64,000 nt of DNA from Catonia carolina. Taxonomy: Eukaryota > Arthropoda > Insecta > Hemiptera > Achilidae. The position numbers and the translations under genes were made by a program. Below are positions 24,830-37,356 of the stretch, piece after piece. Within the stretch, counting starts at the first letter, position 1. Each line of letters begins with the position of its first letter. The notes under the pieces were generated by a model. The model was not told the origin of the DNA. It saw only the letters and a list, made by a program, of their open reading frames with translations, and ran no database searches. The DNA lies in the NCBI GenBank assembly GCA_035578175.1, contig JAQMRL010000003.1, forward strand, positions 55,660,672 through 55,724,671, read 5' to 3'.

Positions 24830-25710
24830 TTACTTCAATAGAGAGGCCGACACACGTAAGCGGCGCGTGGAAAGGCGAGTTTTTATTAACAACGCTGGTT
24901 CAGCTTTCAAAGACCCGTAACGTATAAAAATTTAAGAGTTCAGAAATTAATTTCTTGCCCAAATGTTACTTGATAGTCAATAAAATTAATTCAAAAATCC
25001 TGAACATCTTAACAAAATCAAACATGCAATTTTATATTCAAGAGAAGAAATCAGACGGCAGGCAGCATAAATAAAACTAAAATAGTTTGAGCTATGAAAC
25101 GTTGTTCCAGATTAGAGAGGCTTTGGAATGACAATATTCGAGATGTAGGAGTCCACACTCAATACTAACTAAAATTATTGGTAGAGAAGTAGATGGATAG
25201 ATAATGTTCAAAGGATGCTGGAAGAATATTTTCAGAATACGCACAAAATATGAACGACAAAGTAGTTAAATATACCGTTCTTTTGGCATGAAACGGTTCA
25301 TTAAATTTTTCAGTAATAAAGTAAAACGAGAATATATATAGTATATACGTATTCGAAATTGGTTATTTCTTTGTCTGAACATTTAACTGGAGAAATATTC
25401 TGTAATATTGTTTTATTATCGTCGCTATTACAGAACAATAAACGAGATGAGTAGAGGTAAAACTGTGAGCCAATTATCTATGTACATCAAAACGGTAATA
25501 ACAGTCCGAGAAGAAACCAATTACAGTTCCGAACTTAATTTCTGGCCGACAATTTCAAACATCGCAATGCCATTATAGATTCAATTCAAGTAATTTACAT
25601 CCGAACAAAACAGAAATTCTAGGATAATTTCGTACTCATTAGATCTACCGTAACAATAGCACTCCATAGTAATTGAAGTACATTACGAAGCCAAAACGGT
25701 AGAAACAAAA
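24830..25710. other. No gene seen
   Basis: At 25080-25230 there is a hint of a very decayed LINE C-terminus, too weak to call. Confidence 0.35.
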
Positions 25711-26055
25711 TCTGGTGTGAAACAAACGGTTTTCTCTTGCCAATGTAAATAAAACCCATATTTATAACTTATGTTAAATAAAAGTTGTAAACAATGTAAA
25801 ATTAAAAACATAACATTATTTTAATCATTAGTGAATAACGCAAAATGAAAATCAACTTCTATTCGTCTTAAAATTCCGGAAAAGTATTAATTAACGCTAA
25901 ACTAGGCTCTGTAGAAGAAAATGTTTCAAATAATTGTAGATTGGTTAATTTCCAATTACTTTAATTGAACACTTTTGTTGCAAAATGCATACTAAGGTTG
26001 CAATTCAGTTACAATGCTATTTAAGGAGAACGCTCCCTTTGGCTAATTCTGAGGC
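25711..26055 (-). mobile_element. Element H, copy D, truncated
   Basis: Starts TCTGGTGTGAAACAAACGG then TTTTCTCTTGCCAATGTAAA; similarity is lost after about 26055. Confidence 0.8.
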
Positions 26056-26405
26056 ACAATAGAAATATAATTATCTAAATCCAAAATAAACTGAACTAAA
26101 TAACACTACGAATTATTGGGTGTTGTCAAAACACGTACAATTATACATAAAGTAAATCATACTTTAATAAACAAGCACTGTAAAAAAAAGTATATCTAAC
26201 AATATCCTTAAAAGAGGAATCTACCTTCAAAAAATAATCTTCTTTCAGTACCAACGTCCGGAAAACAGAAGGTCGATACACGGTACATAGTTATAACTTA
26301 CGGTTTACCGGACACCTGTAAGTTATGCATAGTGCCTAAGTCCGGATAACTGAACATTTCAAAAAAGTTTTTAACATAAATTAATGGAATTATGTATTTT
26401 GAAAA

Positions 26406-26572
26406 CGCCTCCATGGCGTAGTGACTAGCGCGCTAGCCTACAAAGCGAAAGGTCCCGGGTTCGATTCCCGGCTACGGTCTGGAAATTTTAACACGTTACA
26501 ACCACCTTTAATGTACCAAACCCACAGTAGTTGCTAATAACCTAGCTTTCGATGCGACTTTAAATAAAATTT
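26406..26572 (+). mobile_element. SINE-1, well preserved
   Basis: CGCCTCCATGGCGTAGTGAC head, GGTTCGATTCCCGGCTACGG B box, end GATGCGACTTTAAATAAA. One of the best SINE-1 copies. Confidence 0.92.
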
Positions 26573-28156
26573 TAAAAATATTTTGAATATTTTTAGTGTT
26601 AAAATGATTTCTTTTTTTTATGAGCATAATAAAAATTAATTTTTAACAGGAAATTTTATTTTTCTGTAACGTTGAAATTTTGGTCGGCAATGGCAGGCTT
26701 ACGCCTGCAACTTTTTGAAATAAGGGCTGACACACCCTTATTCAAATTAAATGGCACTTTAGATCAAACTTTTAAATAGACTATTGTTTCGACACTGAAA
26801 GGGTTAAAAGAGGGGTTTACCTTCACAAAATAATGATTTATAAAAAATGGCATCACACTATCAAAAAAAGTTCAGAAAAATGAAATAGTTATTTTATAAA
26901 TAACATTTGTTTTGCAACAATAAATAAATAAATAATAAAACGACCCGAAGTCATAAAATATCAACAATAATTTTTTCTGAAGATTCGAATTTTAAACTTC
27001 AATACCTTGTTAAAAAAAATTACCTTTTTACCTTCTTTTAAAGTCATAACTTTTGACCTACTCAACTGATTTGATTTCTAAGATAATTATTTGCAAATTA
27101 CTTAAATTTATTCTGTAAGAATGCTTTGCTTTGTTTGCAAAAGTTAATTAAGTGTTTTAAGCATAAAACCATTAATGTTACAAGATTTAACGTGGTTACC
27201 TACTAGTAGCTTAAACACCATTATGCCAGTCGAATTCACAAAGTTCTGTTACACTATCTTGACATTTTGAATGCCCACATCTTTCCTTCAAAGGACACAG
27301 ATTGTTTCGATCGATTTAACAATAAGAATTAATAAATATAATAATTTATAAAAAACAGAAGTACGGAAGAATTAAATTTATGTCAGAATATATGTTTGTT
27401 CAATACACCGATTACATCCGTGCCTATCACATAATAGGTAAAGACGTACCAAATTCATTACAACTTCCCCTGCTTTGAAAATAAATCATCTCTCCCACAC
27501 GGAAACTTTAAGTAGTTTTACAATATTTATATAACACGCAATTACTGATTTATAATAACTGAACATATACGAAACACTAAAAACGCCCCTCGGTGAATCA
27601 CATCTAGAAAAATTATTCTACATTTGTAATCCTTCTTTTAGAAGAGTGTTTCGATTCCAATAACTCTACTAAGTCGAGGGGTGGTACATTTGTGTACTAA
27701 TTTCATTACAAAGCTACTACAATTTAGTAAAATAAATAATGGTGAAGCGGCACCATGATAAAATGGCAACTTTTCGTCAACCAGACAACTTTAACATGTA
27801 ATCAACTAATCAAAACCGACATAATTAATTCAAGAGCTCCTTTCCAAACGCCATTAAGTCCAAAAATGTAATTTTTCAGGAAATAATTTTTTTTTTTATT
27901 TAGGCTGCTCAACCAGTTAAATTTGTTAATGATTACTATGTATTTTTACTATTTGTACATTAATAGATAATTGTATTTGTCATTTTGGCCTTTTTTCAAA
28001 AAATATTCACTTTTGGAAAAAGTGCACTAAGTCGATGGACTTAGTACAGTTTTGGAAAACACGCGTGGCTTAGTGTACTTTGGTAGACATACCTAACGGT
28101 AAGTATAATGTAACAAAATGTAATCATAAGTTGTACTGTAAGTTATTTCACATATG
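26573..28156. other. No gene seen
   Basis: AT-rich. Small hairpins GCAGGC-ttac-GCCTGC (about 26694) and GTGCACTAAGTC/GACTTAGTAC (28021-28047). Nothing coding recognised. Confidence 0.4.
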
Positions 28157-28550
28157 TTGTTTAGGTCAACAGCCGAAAGGCTGGTTTGAACCTCTAGAGG
28201 TTTTACTAAGTAAAAACGAGGAGTAAGGTGGTTTACCATTGCCTTCCTCACTGAGTTGAAAGAGTATGCTTATCAGCATGCCGGGCCCTCCGAAAAGCAC
28301 TCACTTTCCACCCTGCAAATGACACCTTCTTCACTTCATTCACCACAGGGTCTGGCTGCATAGTGAAATTCATTACTCTCAGAGGAGATAACTCTGACTA
28401 GTGTCTTTTACACCTCTACCTCTTCTGTTCTTAAATAGTTCAGTCATATAAGTGGCTGACTATGTGATAAGAAACAGAACTATTTTTTTTTAGCCCTGGT
28501 CCAAACAGATAGAGTGCAATTAAAATAACACTCCACCTGCCCGTTTTGGG
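28157..28550 (-). mobile_element. R1 repeat, near full length
   Basis: TTTAGGTCAACAGCCGAAAG at one end, CTCCACCTGCCCGTTTTGGG at the other. Serves as an uninserted reference (GACACTAGTCAGAG, reverse complement) for the MITE insertion at 35157. Confidence 0.92.
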
Positions 28551-29160
28551 CATATTTCACATATATAAGGAATAATTTTGAAATAACTTTCAAATAAAAC
28601 GCTTAGTATCCTTAACTTATACACACAAAATATTTTTTTTATTATTAATAATAATTAACTAAATCCTGGATATAATAAAATTAACAGATTTTTGAAAAAC
28701 TTGATCATCTTATGTAAAAAAAAGTCTTTTGAACTGAAAATATTATACGAGCCTAAAAAATAAGTGTTTCGGTCTATATCAAGTTATTTACTTTTATTAA
28801 CAACACTTAAATACATTAAAACACGCACTTAATTCGTATGACAACAATAACCTCTTGGCACTCATCACGAGAAAAATGTAGCGTGCTCACCTTGTGCGCA
28901 TGCGCGGGTGACAGTACAGTTTGGAAAACAACAAAAATGGACTTTGTAGCTTTTGGAAAAAATCCGATATTCATAAATGTTATTTTGTAGCGATTAGTGG
29001 GTTTAGGGAAAAAAACTATTGTACCAATCAATGGGTCTGTGCCTTCTGAATAATATGTAGGTAAAAAGTCAGTATCTTTAAAAATGTGACTTATTGGGTT
29101 TTGGAAACAACCTCTTCAATTGTTAGCAACAACAAAAGTTTACCCTGTACAAATATTCAC
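28551..29160. other. No gene seen
   Basis: AT-rich; nothing recognised. Confidence 0.4.
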
Positions 29161-29485
29161 GTAAATTGTTTAGATAATCAGATAAAAGGCTGGTTTGAAC
29201 CTCTACAGGTTTACGAAGTAAAACAAGGAGTGATATGTGTTCACCAGTGCCTTCCTCAGCGAGTGGAAAAGTATGCTTATCAGCATGCCAGGCCCTCTGA
29301 AACGCACTACTTTCCACCCTGCAAATGACACCTTCTTCACTTCATTCACCACATGATCTGGCTCTATAATGAAATATATACATTTCTCTCAGAGGAGATA
29401 ACTTTGACTAATATATTTTTCACCTCTACCACCTCTGTTCTTAAAAGGTTGTCATATAATTTGGCTGACCATGTGATACGATATG
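29161..29485 (-). mobile_element. R1 repeat, truncated
   Basis: Begins GTTTAGATAATCAGATAAAAG (diverged tail) and matches R1 to TGACCATGTGATACG; the 5' portion is missing. Confidence 0.88.
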
Positions 29486-29982
29486 AACGAAGGACTAACA
29501 CAGATCGATTTTGAAGGATTTTTTTTTATGTAGAAACTAGGAACTTCCCGTTCGGTGCGATTCACGGGAACTAACTTAATGCGTTTAACGTCTTACACAA
29601 CCTAACACGTTGAAAGCAAAATCACGACTATCGAATAAAACCAATTAGTACTGAAAACAGGAATATTGTTAACATTTCTATGAACCACCATTCGAATGGA
29701 AAATATACAACACGAGAATAACTGAATATTTATTATAAAAAATATATAAAAAATTATTTCTTAAAAAACAATAGTACAATCTCTTATAAATGTTTGGAAG
29801 ATTTACATAACTTTCTATTCAGAAATTGGTTGTGCGTTATTTTTTGGATAACTGTTCCGTGAATAATTTTCAAAAAATTTAAATAAATGAATGAATACAA
29901 TGTGATGTATTGCAGAGCGGTACTGTAACGTACCTGATACCTGCTTATTACAATAAATATTATCAATGGAATATTTAAACCC
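29486..29982. other. No gene seen
   Basis: AT-rich; overlapping short open frames at 29784-30021 are without motifs. Confidence 0.4.
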
Positions 29983-30283
29983 TAATGGTGTGTACGTAGC
30001 AATCTGTTCAATTGTGAACAATAATCAACCCCACGACCCTATTAGATGAGGATGATGTAAATGACATGCAGCCTTGTACAGACCTAGGCCGACCATTCGA
30101 GTATGGTTAATTAAACTCCAACCGCCAAAGAACACCGATAACCACTATCTAATTTTCAAATCCGTATAAGAGTAACCACCTTTGCTACGATTTGAACCAG
30201 GAACCATCCGTACCTCTCCGAAAATCAGCTGTTAAACAGCTGAATCGCGTCGACGACTTCTCTAGACCAACCAGGTAAGTTAA
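29983..30283 (-). mobile_element. SINE-4, copy 1
   Basis: Matches 31669-31994 throughout. In reverse complement the head has TTGGTCTAGAGAAG and a B-box-like GGTTCAAATCGTAGC, followed by a ~220 bp body unrelated to the other SINEs. Confidence 0.85.
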
Positions 30284-30728
30284 TAAAGAATAGATGGATG
30301 AAAAAAGTAACCTTACTCCAAATAAATAAAATATGACATTTTACCGGTTACAATACTTTCGAAAATTTAAAAATTACGTGATATCATACATTTTATGTTG
30401 CTTAACAAGCTGTAAGCTTTACGATAGTGATGTTTTTAAATCGGAGTACTTTCCGAGATTACCTCATTAAAACAAACAAACGTTACTGTTTCAAAAATTA
30501 CCAGATACCATTTTAACCACCTTTCAATGAATACTTAAGAAATCCTAAGCATTCTGAGTAACGAAAACAGCTTACCTAAAAACTTTATTACGGGATAAAC
30601 CACAACGAAATAAGTCAAAACCATACAGAAAAAATATTAAGAGGAAAATGTTGTACATCCGAATATAACAAAGTTGAAATTAAAATCTGTTAAATTACAG
30701 ATTCCTTTAAAATAAGATCTAAAAATAC

Positions 30729-30894
30729 CGCCTTCGTGGCGGAGTGGTTAGCGTGTTACGCTGCAAAACAAAAGATTTCGGGTTCGATTCCTGACTAGGG
30801 TCAGGAAAATGATTAGGTCTACTCGTTCAAAGCCACAGTACATTAACCCAAGTAGTCATTGATGACCTAGCTATTGATGCAGCTTTAATAAACT
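30729..30894 (+). mobile_element. SINE-1, first of an adjacent pair
   Basis: CGCCTTCGTGGCGGAGTGG head, GGTTCGATTCCTGACTAGGG B box, tail GATGCAGCTTTAATAAAC. The next SINE begins 14 bp later. Confidence 0.9.
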
Positions 30895-30907
30895 CAGAAC
30901 ACGATCG

Positions 30908-31073
30908 ACCGCCTCCGTAGCGTCGTGGTAGCGCGCTGGCCTGCCACGCGGAGGACACGGGTCGATTCCCGGCTAGTGTCTGGAAATTATAACAAGTCAC
31001 AACCCAACGTTCCACAACCCACTGTAGTCAATAATGAACAAGTTGTTGAAGCGACTTTAAATAAACAAAAAAA
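30908..31073 (+). mobile_element. SINE-1, second of an adjacent pair
   Basis: CGCCTCCGTAGCGTCGTGG head, GGTCGATTCCCGGCTAGTG B box (one T lost), tail AAGCGACTTTAAATAAAC. Confidence 0.9.
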
Positions 31074-31668
31074 AGATCATAAAATACCGATTATAACAAG
31101 AAATCATGCAAAAAATAAGTGAAACTATTCGATGGTTTCAAGAAAACGAAAATTATATAAACTGCGATGACATGTCATGAGATAAGTCTTAAAAGACAAA
31201 AATTCTGCAAATAAGTTGCTACCATGTTCACTTTGCATCTAAAACGTTATACGGAAAATTAAATTTCTATCACGTTTCAAAATGCACCCTGCCTCCTACA
31301 ATAGGCCTAAATATCAGGTATAGGAATGATTAACCCTCATTTCAGTTAGGGTGGAAGTTTTATCTTCCACGTACTCGTTCATCCTAATAGGAACCGGTTA
31401 TAATACACGTAGAACATAAAAAACGTCTCGACCATTGTTTTAATAAATCTAACAATATCCAATGGAAGATTCAAAACGATACTGAAGAAATTGGGTACGC
31501 AGGGAATTTCTTCAGAGAATTTTTATAACGTAATAATTTATTTTAAGAAAAAGTTACTTCAATCTAACTTTAATTACAAACGTTTGAAATAATCAAATAA
31601 ACACAGAAAATCCATCAATTCAATCCATTATAATTTCTTACACCCACTTCCAGACAGACATTACATAT
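31074..31668. other. No gene seen
   Basis: AT-rich sequence without recognised features. Confidence 0.4.
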
Positions 31669-31994
31669 TTTTTTTTTTAATTCCTAATTTGTGTACGTTG
31701 CAATCTGTTCAATTGAGAACAATAAGCAACCCCATGACCCAGTGAGATGAGGATGATATGTATGACGTGTAAATGAGGTGTAGTCTTGTACAGACTCAGG
31801 TTGACCATTCCTGAGAGAGTATGGTTAATTGAACCCCAACCATCAAAGTACACCGGTAACCACTGTCCAGTATTCAAATCCGTATAAAAGTAACTACCTT
31901 TACTAGGATTTGAACCAGGAACCTTCGTCTCCGAAAATCAGCTTTAAAACAGCTGATTTTGGCGACGACTTTACCTCTAGACCAACCCGGTGGG
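31669..31994 (-). mobile_element. SINE-4, copy 2, intact Pol III boxes
   Basis: The reverse complement starts AACCCACCGGGTTGGTCTAG, with an A box TGGTCTAGAGG fitting TRGYNNANNNG and a B box GGTTCAAATCC fitting GGTTCRANNCC. It ends in a poly-A run (Ts at 31669-31678). It differs in head and body from SINE-1 to SINE-3. Confidence 0.88.
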
Positions 31995-33009
31995 TTACAT
32001 ACATATGACACATAATACATCCATTTTCCTCTAAGCATACTGACACGGTTTTATCATCCCCTTGGCAAAACGCCGTTACATTTATAGATTTCAAAACGAT
32101 ATCGATCGAAAGTTCATACTACAAATTATGAACGTCATTGTAAACCTTTCACAACAGACCACTAAACAAAGATATTAAAAAAGTGTCACGTTTAACAAGA
32201 AACAACAATGGATTATTTATTACTAAGTATAACAGCAAATTAATAACTATTAAGTTTTCAATTAACTCAATGCCCACGTAAGGCTTGATGAAACGCCAAC
32301 CACCTTGTGATACATTGTTCGTTCCCTGCAATGCCAACGGAAATTAACAATATTGTTCATTTCGTTAAAACGGATGGATCATCTGAAATCTTAAAATATT
32401 AAGAGGAAAAGTTAGTTCACGTTTGTAAAAATCTCAAGAATCAATGACCTCTAAATTCGGACAGCTTTATTATGTTTTCCGGAAAATCATTGGCTAAGTT
32501 ACGATGGAAAATTATTCATTAAAACGTTTATTTATTTTTAAAACACACAGACCGTTTGTATGAGTACATGAGATTGCCTCAAAAACTACTCAACCGATGA
32601 TGATGAGTCATTCACTGACATCAACATAATCATCATTTTATTGAAGCAGTAAGATATATAATAGCGGATAGGGGGGAGTGTCACCGCATTTGTTGTCACA
32701 TTTTTACAGCTACTTCGCTACTTTAACATACGTTGTCAACAAATGAAATTTTAAGGAAATATTTCATTCAAATTTTACTTAGTTTTTGAATCATTATACA
32801 GTTTTCACAACTTATTACACTACTTAATAATAATAAATCCATCTAAGGATCACAGAATACAGTAAAACAATCAATTTAAAATTTCTGCCCCAGCTGGCCA
32901 GCTCATTACTCGCTGATGACCACAAAATCAATCCAAAAATGTAACACGTCTACTCTACAATGGTATTGAATGCGAAGCAAAGCGGGATTTTCGATTTAAT
33001 TTACGTCCA
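31995..33009. other. No gene seen
   Basis: AT-rich; nothing coding recognised. Confidence 0.4.
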
Positions 33010-33091
33010 ACTGTTTTGCACTCATGCTAATACAGACGATGAAGAGTAACAATGAAAACGAGTGATGAAAAAAGCCAGACCTGACCGGGAA
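33010..33091 (-). mobile_element. SINE-3 fragment
   Basis: GCTAATACAGACGATGAAGA and GACCTGACCGGGAATGG, reverse complement of the SINE-3 body; the head is missing. Confidence 0.7.
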
Positions 33092-33622
33092 TGGCTAGTA
33101 CTATTATACAAAATACACAAAGTATAACAATATTCCATCTGTAAAATAAATTCTAATTTTGAAGTTGAAGAACCGGGAGTTAAAATAATATTGCCTTGCA
33201 CATTATTCTAGATGAAATAAGTAAAAAATAAAAACCTGGTGTACGTAGTTATAGAGGAACAAAACAGGAAATAGGTGTTGTAAGTGTATATTGTAATTAA
33301 GTAATATGAACTAATAAAGATTGTGAAGCTCAAGATGCCAGAACTAACCTGGCAATATAGATAAGACTACACACACACTCGTCAGATATATAAAAAAACT
33401 TGACCTATACATAATATCATATAAGCAGCACACTAAAACAAAGTGTTGAGCTTCCACACGCTTTCAAAAACACAACCTTTATTTAAAAAAAAAAATTATA
33501 CTACTGTAGATTATAGTTCCAATAATGTGATATTTATTCATTGACAGACATTTTTCTAAGGTCGATTTAAAAAAAAATAAGAAAATACTTGTTAAAAATT
33601 TAAAAGTAATAATTGCATACAG

Positions 33623-33720
33623 GATGGCCCACTGATGTAGTGATCAGAACAACTGACTTTGTCTGTGAGAGTCTCAAGAACATTTTCATCAAGCACACTT
33701 CTTCAACATCTACATAAAAA
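33623..33720 (+). mobile_element. SINE-3 fragment, degenerate
   Basis: GGCCCACTGATGTAGTGATC head with decayed downstream part. Confidence 0.55.
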
Positions 33721-34956
33721 TTAGTGTCAAAAATAATCGAACTTAGAATAACAATAATAAAATAAAAATCATAGACAGAAATTAAATTTGAAACCGATAA
33801 AAATTAAATTAACTTTAAGAAAACTGGAGGAGGTATTGAGGTATCGAGGCGTCTTTTATATTTACTTCAAAATGTCATTCGTTATCAAAAATACTACTAA
33901 CATTTACTTAGTCTAACATTTTATCAATAAAATAAGTTTATATATTATAATGAAATATGTATTCCACAAAATTGATAAGATATTTCCTACCCACGACATA
34001 AATGTCGCATCTGCACACTATTTTAATGCAACGATGAATAATATCAAGTTACAAACTTAGCGCAAAAACCAACCAAGCCTGGATAATAAAATTATTGGAG
34101 AAAAACTTGGCAAGGGGATGATACATAAATAAGTTATTTAGGTCCCTCTGTTGCTGCCCTAATAACCAAACCATTCACTCGACAGAACGGCAGAGCGTTA
34201 GCTGTACATAACCCAGATCTGAGGGCAGACTCCACAACACTCTACCTCCAACGTAACATCGTGTCAACAAAATCAATATCTCATACCAAACCGCGCACCT
34301 TGGGGCGCGCCGGAATAAAATCAGTACACTACATCTGTATCAACGCTAAGAACCAGTCGAAGTTCACCGACACTCAGTACCTTTATTGCTGTTGATCAAA
34401 TAACTTACCCAATTCAAACGGTACAATCAAACCAAACAGAAATAAAACAGTTAATTTTAATTTGTAACAAATTATTCACGAAAACCAACTTCTAGTTTAT
34501 TTAAACGGTAAAATTAGTTCATTATGGAAATAAACTGAACAAAAACCATTAAAACGCTGATCTACAACTTACAACTTGTTTTTTTATCCCGTACTTCTTT
34601 CTGATGCACAACTCAATCTAAAATAAATAAACTTTATTTATAGCGACGTAAAATAATACACAAAGTACAAATGAAATTAAATTACGATTCAAATGAAATA
34701 TTGGGATAGGGATTTGGAAGGTAATTCTACTGCACAGAAGACAAACGAGGGACTTATCAGACATTTACCAATGGGTAACAAAGAAAAACTACGCAGAAAT
34801 TTTGACCTGGACAACCGAATCTATTACTAAACAAATTAATAATTAATAATTAGATTGCCGGTTTTCTTCAAGGAATTTTAATTTTTAGAAGTCATCTTAA
34901 CTACTCGTATTTCGTGTCGATTAATTAACACTAATAAAATTAAAACAATAGAAAAT
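33721..34956. other. No gene; GC-richer patch 34150-34400
   Basis: A patch of clearly higher GC (including GGGGCGCGCCGG near 34304) has no open frame or known repeat. It could be an unrecognised element or regulatory sequence. Confidence 0.35.
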
Positions 34957-35001
34957 TCGGCCGCTTCCTTGGCTCAGTTATTAGAGCGCTATAACTTAAG
35001 A

Positions 35002-35754
35002 CGTTTTGCCCATAACAGGCAGATGGAGTGTTAAATTTCTTATACTCAATCCGCTAATTCCAGGGCTACAAAATATAGTTCTGTTTCTTATCACATGATC
35101 AGCCAATTATATGACTGAGGCATTTAAGAACATAGGTAGAGATCTAAAAGACACTATAATGTGTCCACAGCTCGGTGGAACCTATATACTAAACCGACCC
35201 TTTCACACACGCGCGCGCGCGTGCAGCACCCCTATACCTCCCTTAGCAGTGTTCTACATTTTACACTAGTGAGTCACCAACAATTTTAATAAAAATAATA
35301 TTGCAGTCTAGCGCCAAGTAGGTGACAGAACAATGTAGAACGCAGGTAAGGCAAGTAACAGGTTGCTGCGCATGTGTGTTTGTGTGGGTAAGGGTCAGTT
35401 TATGGTTAGGTACCACCGAGCTGTGGACACATTATAGTCACTGTTATCTCTTCTGAGAGTAATGAATTTCATTACACAGCTAGACCCTGTGTTGAATAAA
35501 GTGAAGGTGTTATTTGCAGGGTGGAAAGTAGATGCTTTTCAGAGGGCCCAGCATGCTGACTTATCAGCATGATAAGCGTATGCTTCGAAGTTCATAAGCT
35601 TAAGCTTTGAAGGATCATAAATGTTTTAAGTAGGCTATGCTTACATACTTTTTCACTCAGTGAGAAAATCAATGGTAAACCAACTTACACCTCGTTTTAC
35701 TTAGTAAAGCCTCTAGAGGTTCAAACCAGCCTTTCGGCTGATGACCAAAACAAC
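35002..35754 (+). mobile_element. R1 repeat, ends defined, carrying a MITE
   Basis: Bounded by the 9-bp duplication AACTTAAGA. It starts CGTTTTGCCCATAACAGGC and ends TTTCGGCTGATGACCAAAAC, which fixes both ends of the family. It contains the MITE at 35157-35434 and about 90 bp of extra sequence near 35565-35650 absent from other copies. Confidence 0.9.
35157..35434. mobile_element. 278-bp MITE inserted at TA
   Basis: Terminal inverted repeats TAATGTGTCCACAGCTCGG at both ends. TA is present at 35155-35156 and 35435-35436, whereas uninterrupted R1 copies have a single TA at that point (GACACTAGTCAG). TA duplication is the Tc1/mariner habit. It contains a CACACGCGCGCG microsatellite at 35201-35221 and has no coding capacity. 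Confidence 0.92.
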
Positions 35755-35910
35755 AACTTAAGAGGGTGCTTCCCACTGCAAAGCGGAAGGTTCCGGCTTC
35801 CATTCCCGGCTAGGGTCTAGAATTATTACAAGTTAAAACCCACTGGTTCTGTACAGTAATAGTAGCCGCTAATAACAGAAGCGTTTGAAACAACTTTAAA
35901 TTTAAAAAAC

Positions 35911-36999
35911 CTAACGTTTAGAAAAAAAATACATGTGTTTAACGTAAAAAAATGAAAATCTTCAAAAGGAGCTAGTTCTTTAAAAAAAACACATCAAAAG
36001 AAAATGAATCCTCGTCAGAATACGTTTTAATTATTTTTTTAAAAGTAGCTATAACTTTATACCGTTTAAACCCGTAAAATAATTTGCGAGCAAAAAAACG
36101 CATACATCAAAGATAGAAATAATAAAACATATTACACATTAATGTTTTCGACCATTACTTTCGCTACACGATATACTCGTACACAATGTGTTCATTCAAC
36201 AGAATTCAACCAACGGAGAAAATTGCAACGTTTTGCGATAGTAATATAATAAAGCCGTCACTAGAATCTGGAATAAGAGATTGGGAAGAGAAGCTTAATA
36301 ATAAAGTGATCTCTGTAACTGCAATTGAATCAACAATACAAACGACGAAAGTTAGAACACTATCTCGTAATTTATTTTACATACCTGAATACACTATTCT
36401 CGGAACAATTACGTTTGAGAAAACAAAAAATAAAAACGTATGCAACTGCCAACGAATATATATTAGAAAATTAGTATATATTTTGGCAGGATGAACAGAA
36501 AAGCAAGGCGAATTAAAATAAATGTTCCAAATTTGGTCCAATCATACGAGAGAATACTAAATCTCAATAAATGTTTTAAAATAAACCATTACAAAGACTA
36601 ATGAGGGAGAAAATAATCTATTGGTCACACAGCTTTTGTCGTTAACAGTTTATTTTTTTCAGCATTTACTACGGGTTAAAGGTTCAACGAACCCAGGTGA
36701 ACAGTTTATTTCGTATTTTTTATGGTGCGTAAACATAATAGATTAGGCCTCCTCCGTTTAAGCAAAGTTTTCCTTAAGACACTAACTAATGTAACACAAT
36801 ATTTAATGATTCAAGAAAGTTAATCGACATGCTCAAAATATAATATATTTCAGCGGATTCAACTTCGTACGGTCACAGATTAAGTCCTATTTTTCAAGAA
36901 TTACTAGAAGCAAACCACTAAACATAAAAATCGTTATTTTTATAGTAACGCAAAGAATTTATAAAATTAAATAAGCAACAATTAAATTTTCCCGTCTTA
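35911..36999. other. No recognised gene
   Basis: A 102-codon open frame at 36186-36494 (+) shows no family motif and no clear splice context; I do not call it a gene. Confidence 0.35.
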
Positions 37000-37330
37000 T
37001 TGGTACTGTCGACTTTGCTTGTACTGTACACTTCGAACGTATTGGTGACATGAAACAATTAAAGGTGTTAGAGATGTTGTGGTACAGAAGAGCATTAAAG
37101 TTTCATGGATGGAAAAGTCTGCAACTCCGAAATTCGCCAACGTTTAGAAAAGATCATTGAAATTATAGGCAGTATTTAAAAAGGGAAATTGGTATAACCT
37201 GAACACGTGATAACAGGTCACAAATACAGATTATCGCAGAATATCATGTAAGGTTAAATGACGTTTAAAATCATTGTTGACTGGCTGTCAACAAAATGCA
37301 AACTTGCCTTGATGGGTACCAACGTTCAGA
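37000..37330 (+). pseudogene. Decayed LINE C-terminal fragment
   Basis: Across frames it reads LWYRRALKVSWMEKVCNSEI and QRLEKIIEIIGSI. This matches the FEMWCYRKMLKIRWVDKISN region of RTE-like elements such as the one at 57354-60666. Full of stops. Confidence 0.6.
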
Positions 37331-37356
37331 AAGAACATGACACATGAAGAAGAAAT

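Larger units (their letters stand above)
34957..35910 (+). mobile_element. SINE-1 split by an R1 insertion
   Basis: The SINE head CGGCCGCTTCCTTGGCTCAG (34957-35001) is separated from its B box and body (35764-35910, CATTCCCGGCTAGGGTCTAG) by an R1 element. The duplicated target AACTTAAGA is at 34993-35001 and 35755-35763. Confidence 0.85.

Noticed and set aside
25080..25230. Decayed LINE C-terminus
   Set aside because: Only a vague resemblance; no run of matching residues long enough to support it.
26406..26480. tRNA gene
   Set aside because: The A and B boxes belong to a SINE head; many diverged copies with the same extra body exist and cloverleaf pairing is not kept.
34150..34400. GC-richer patch as a CpG-type promoter or exon
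   Set aside because: All frames contain stops and no start site or splice signals could be tied to it.
36186..36494. 102-codon open frame on the plus strand
   Set aside because: No recognisable domain, no codon-use support and no splice context; long chance frames are expected in 64 kb.
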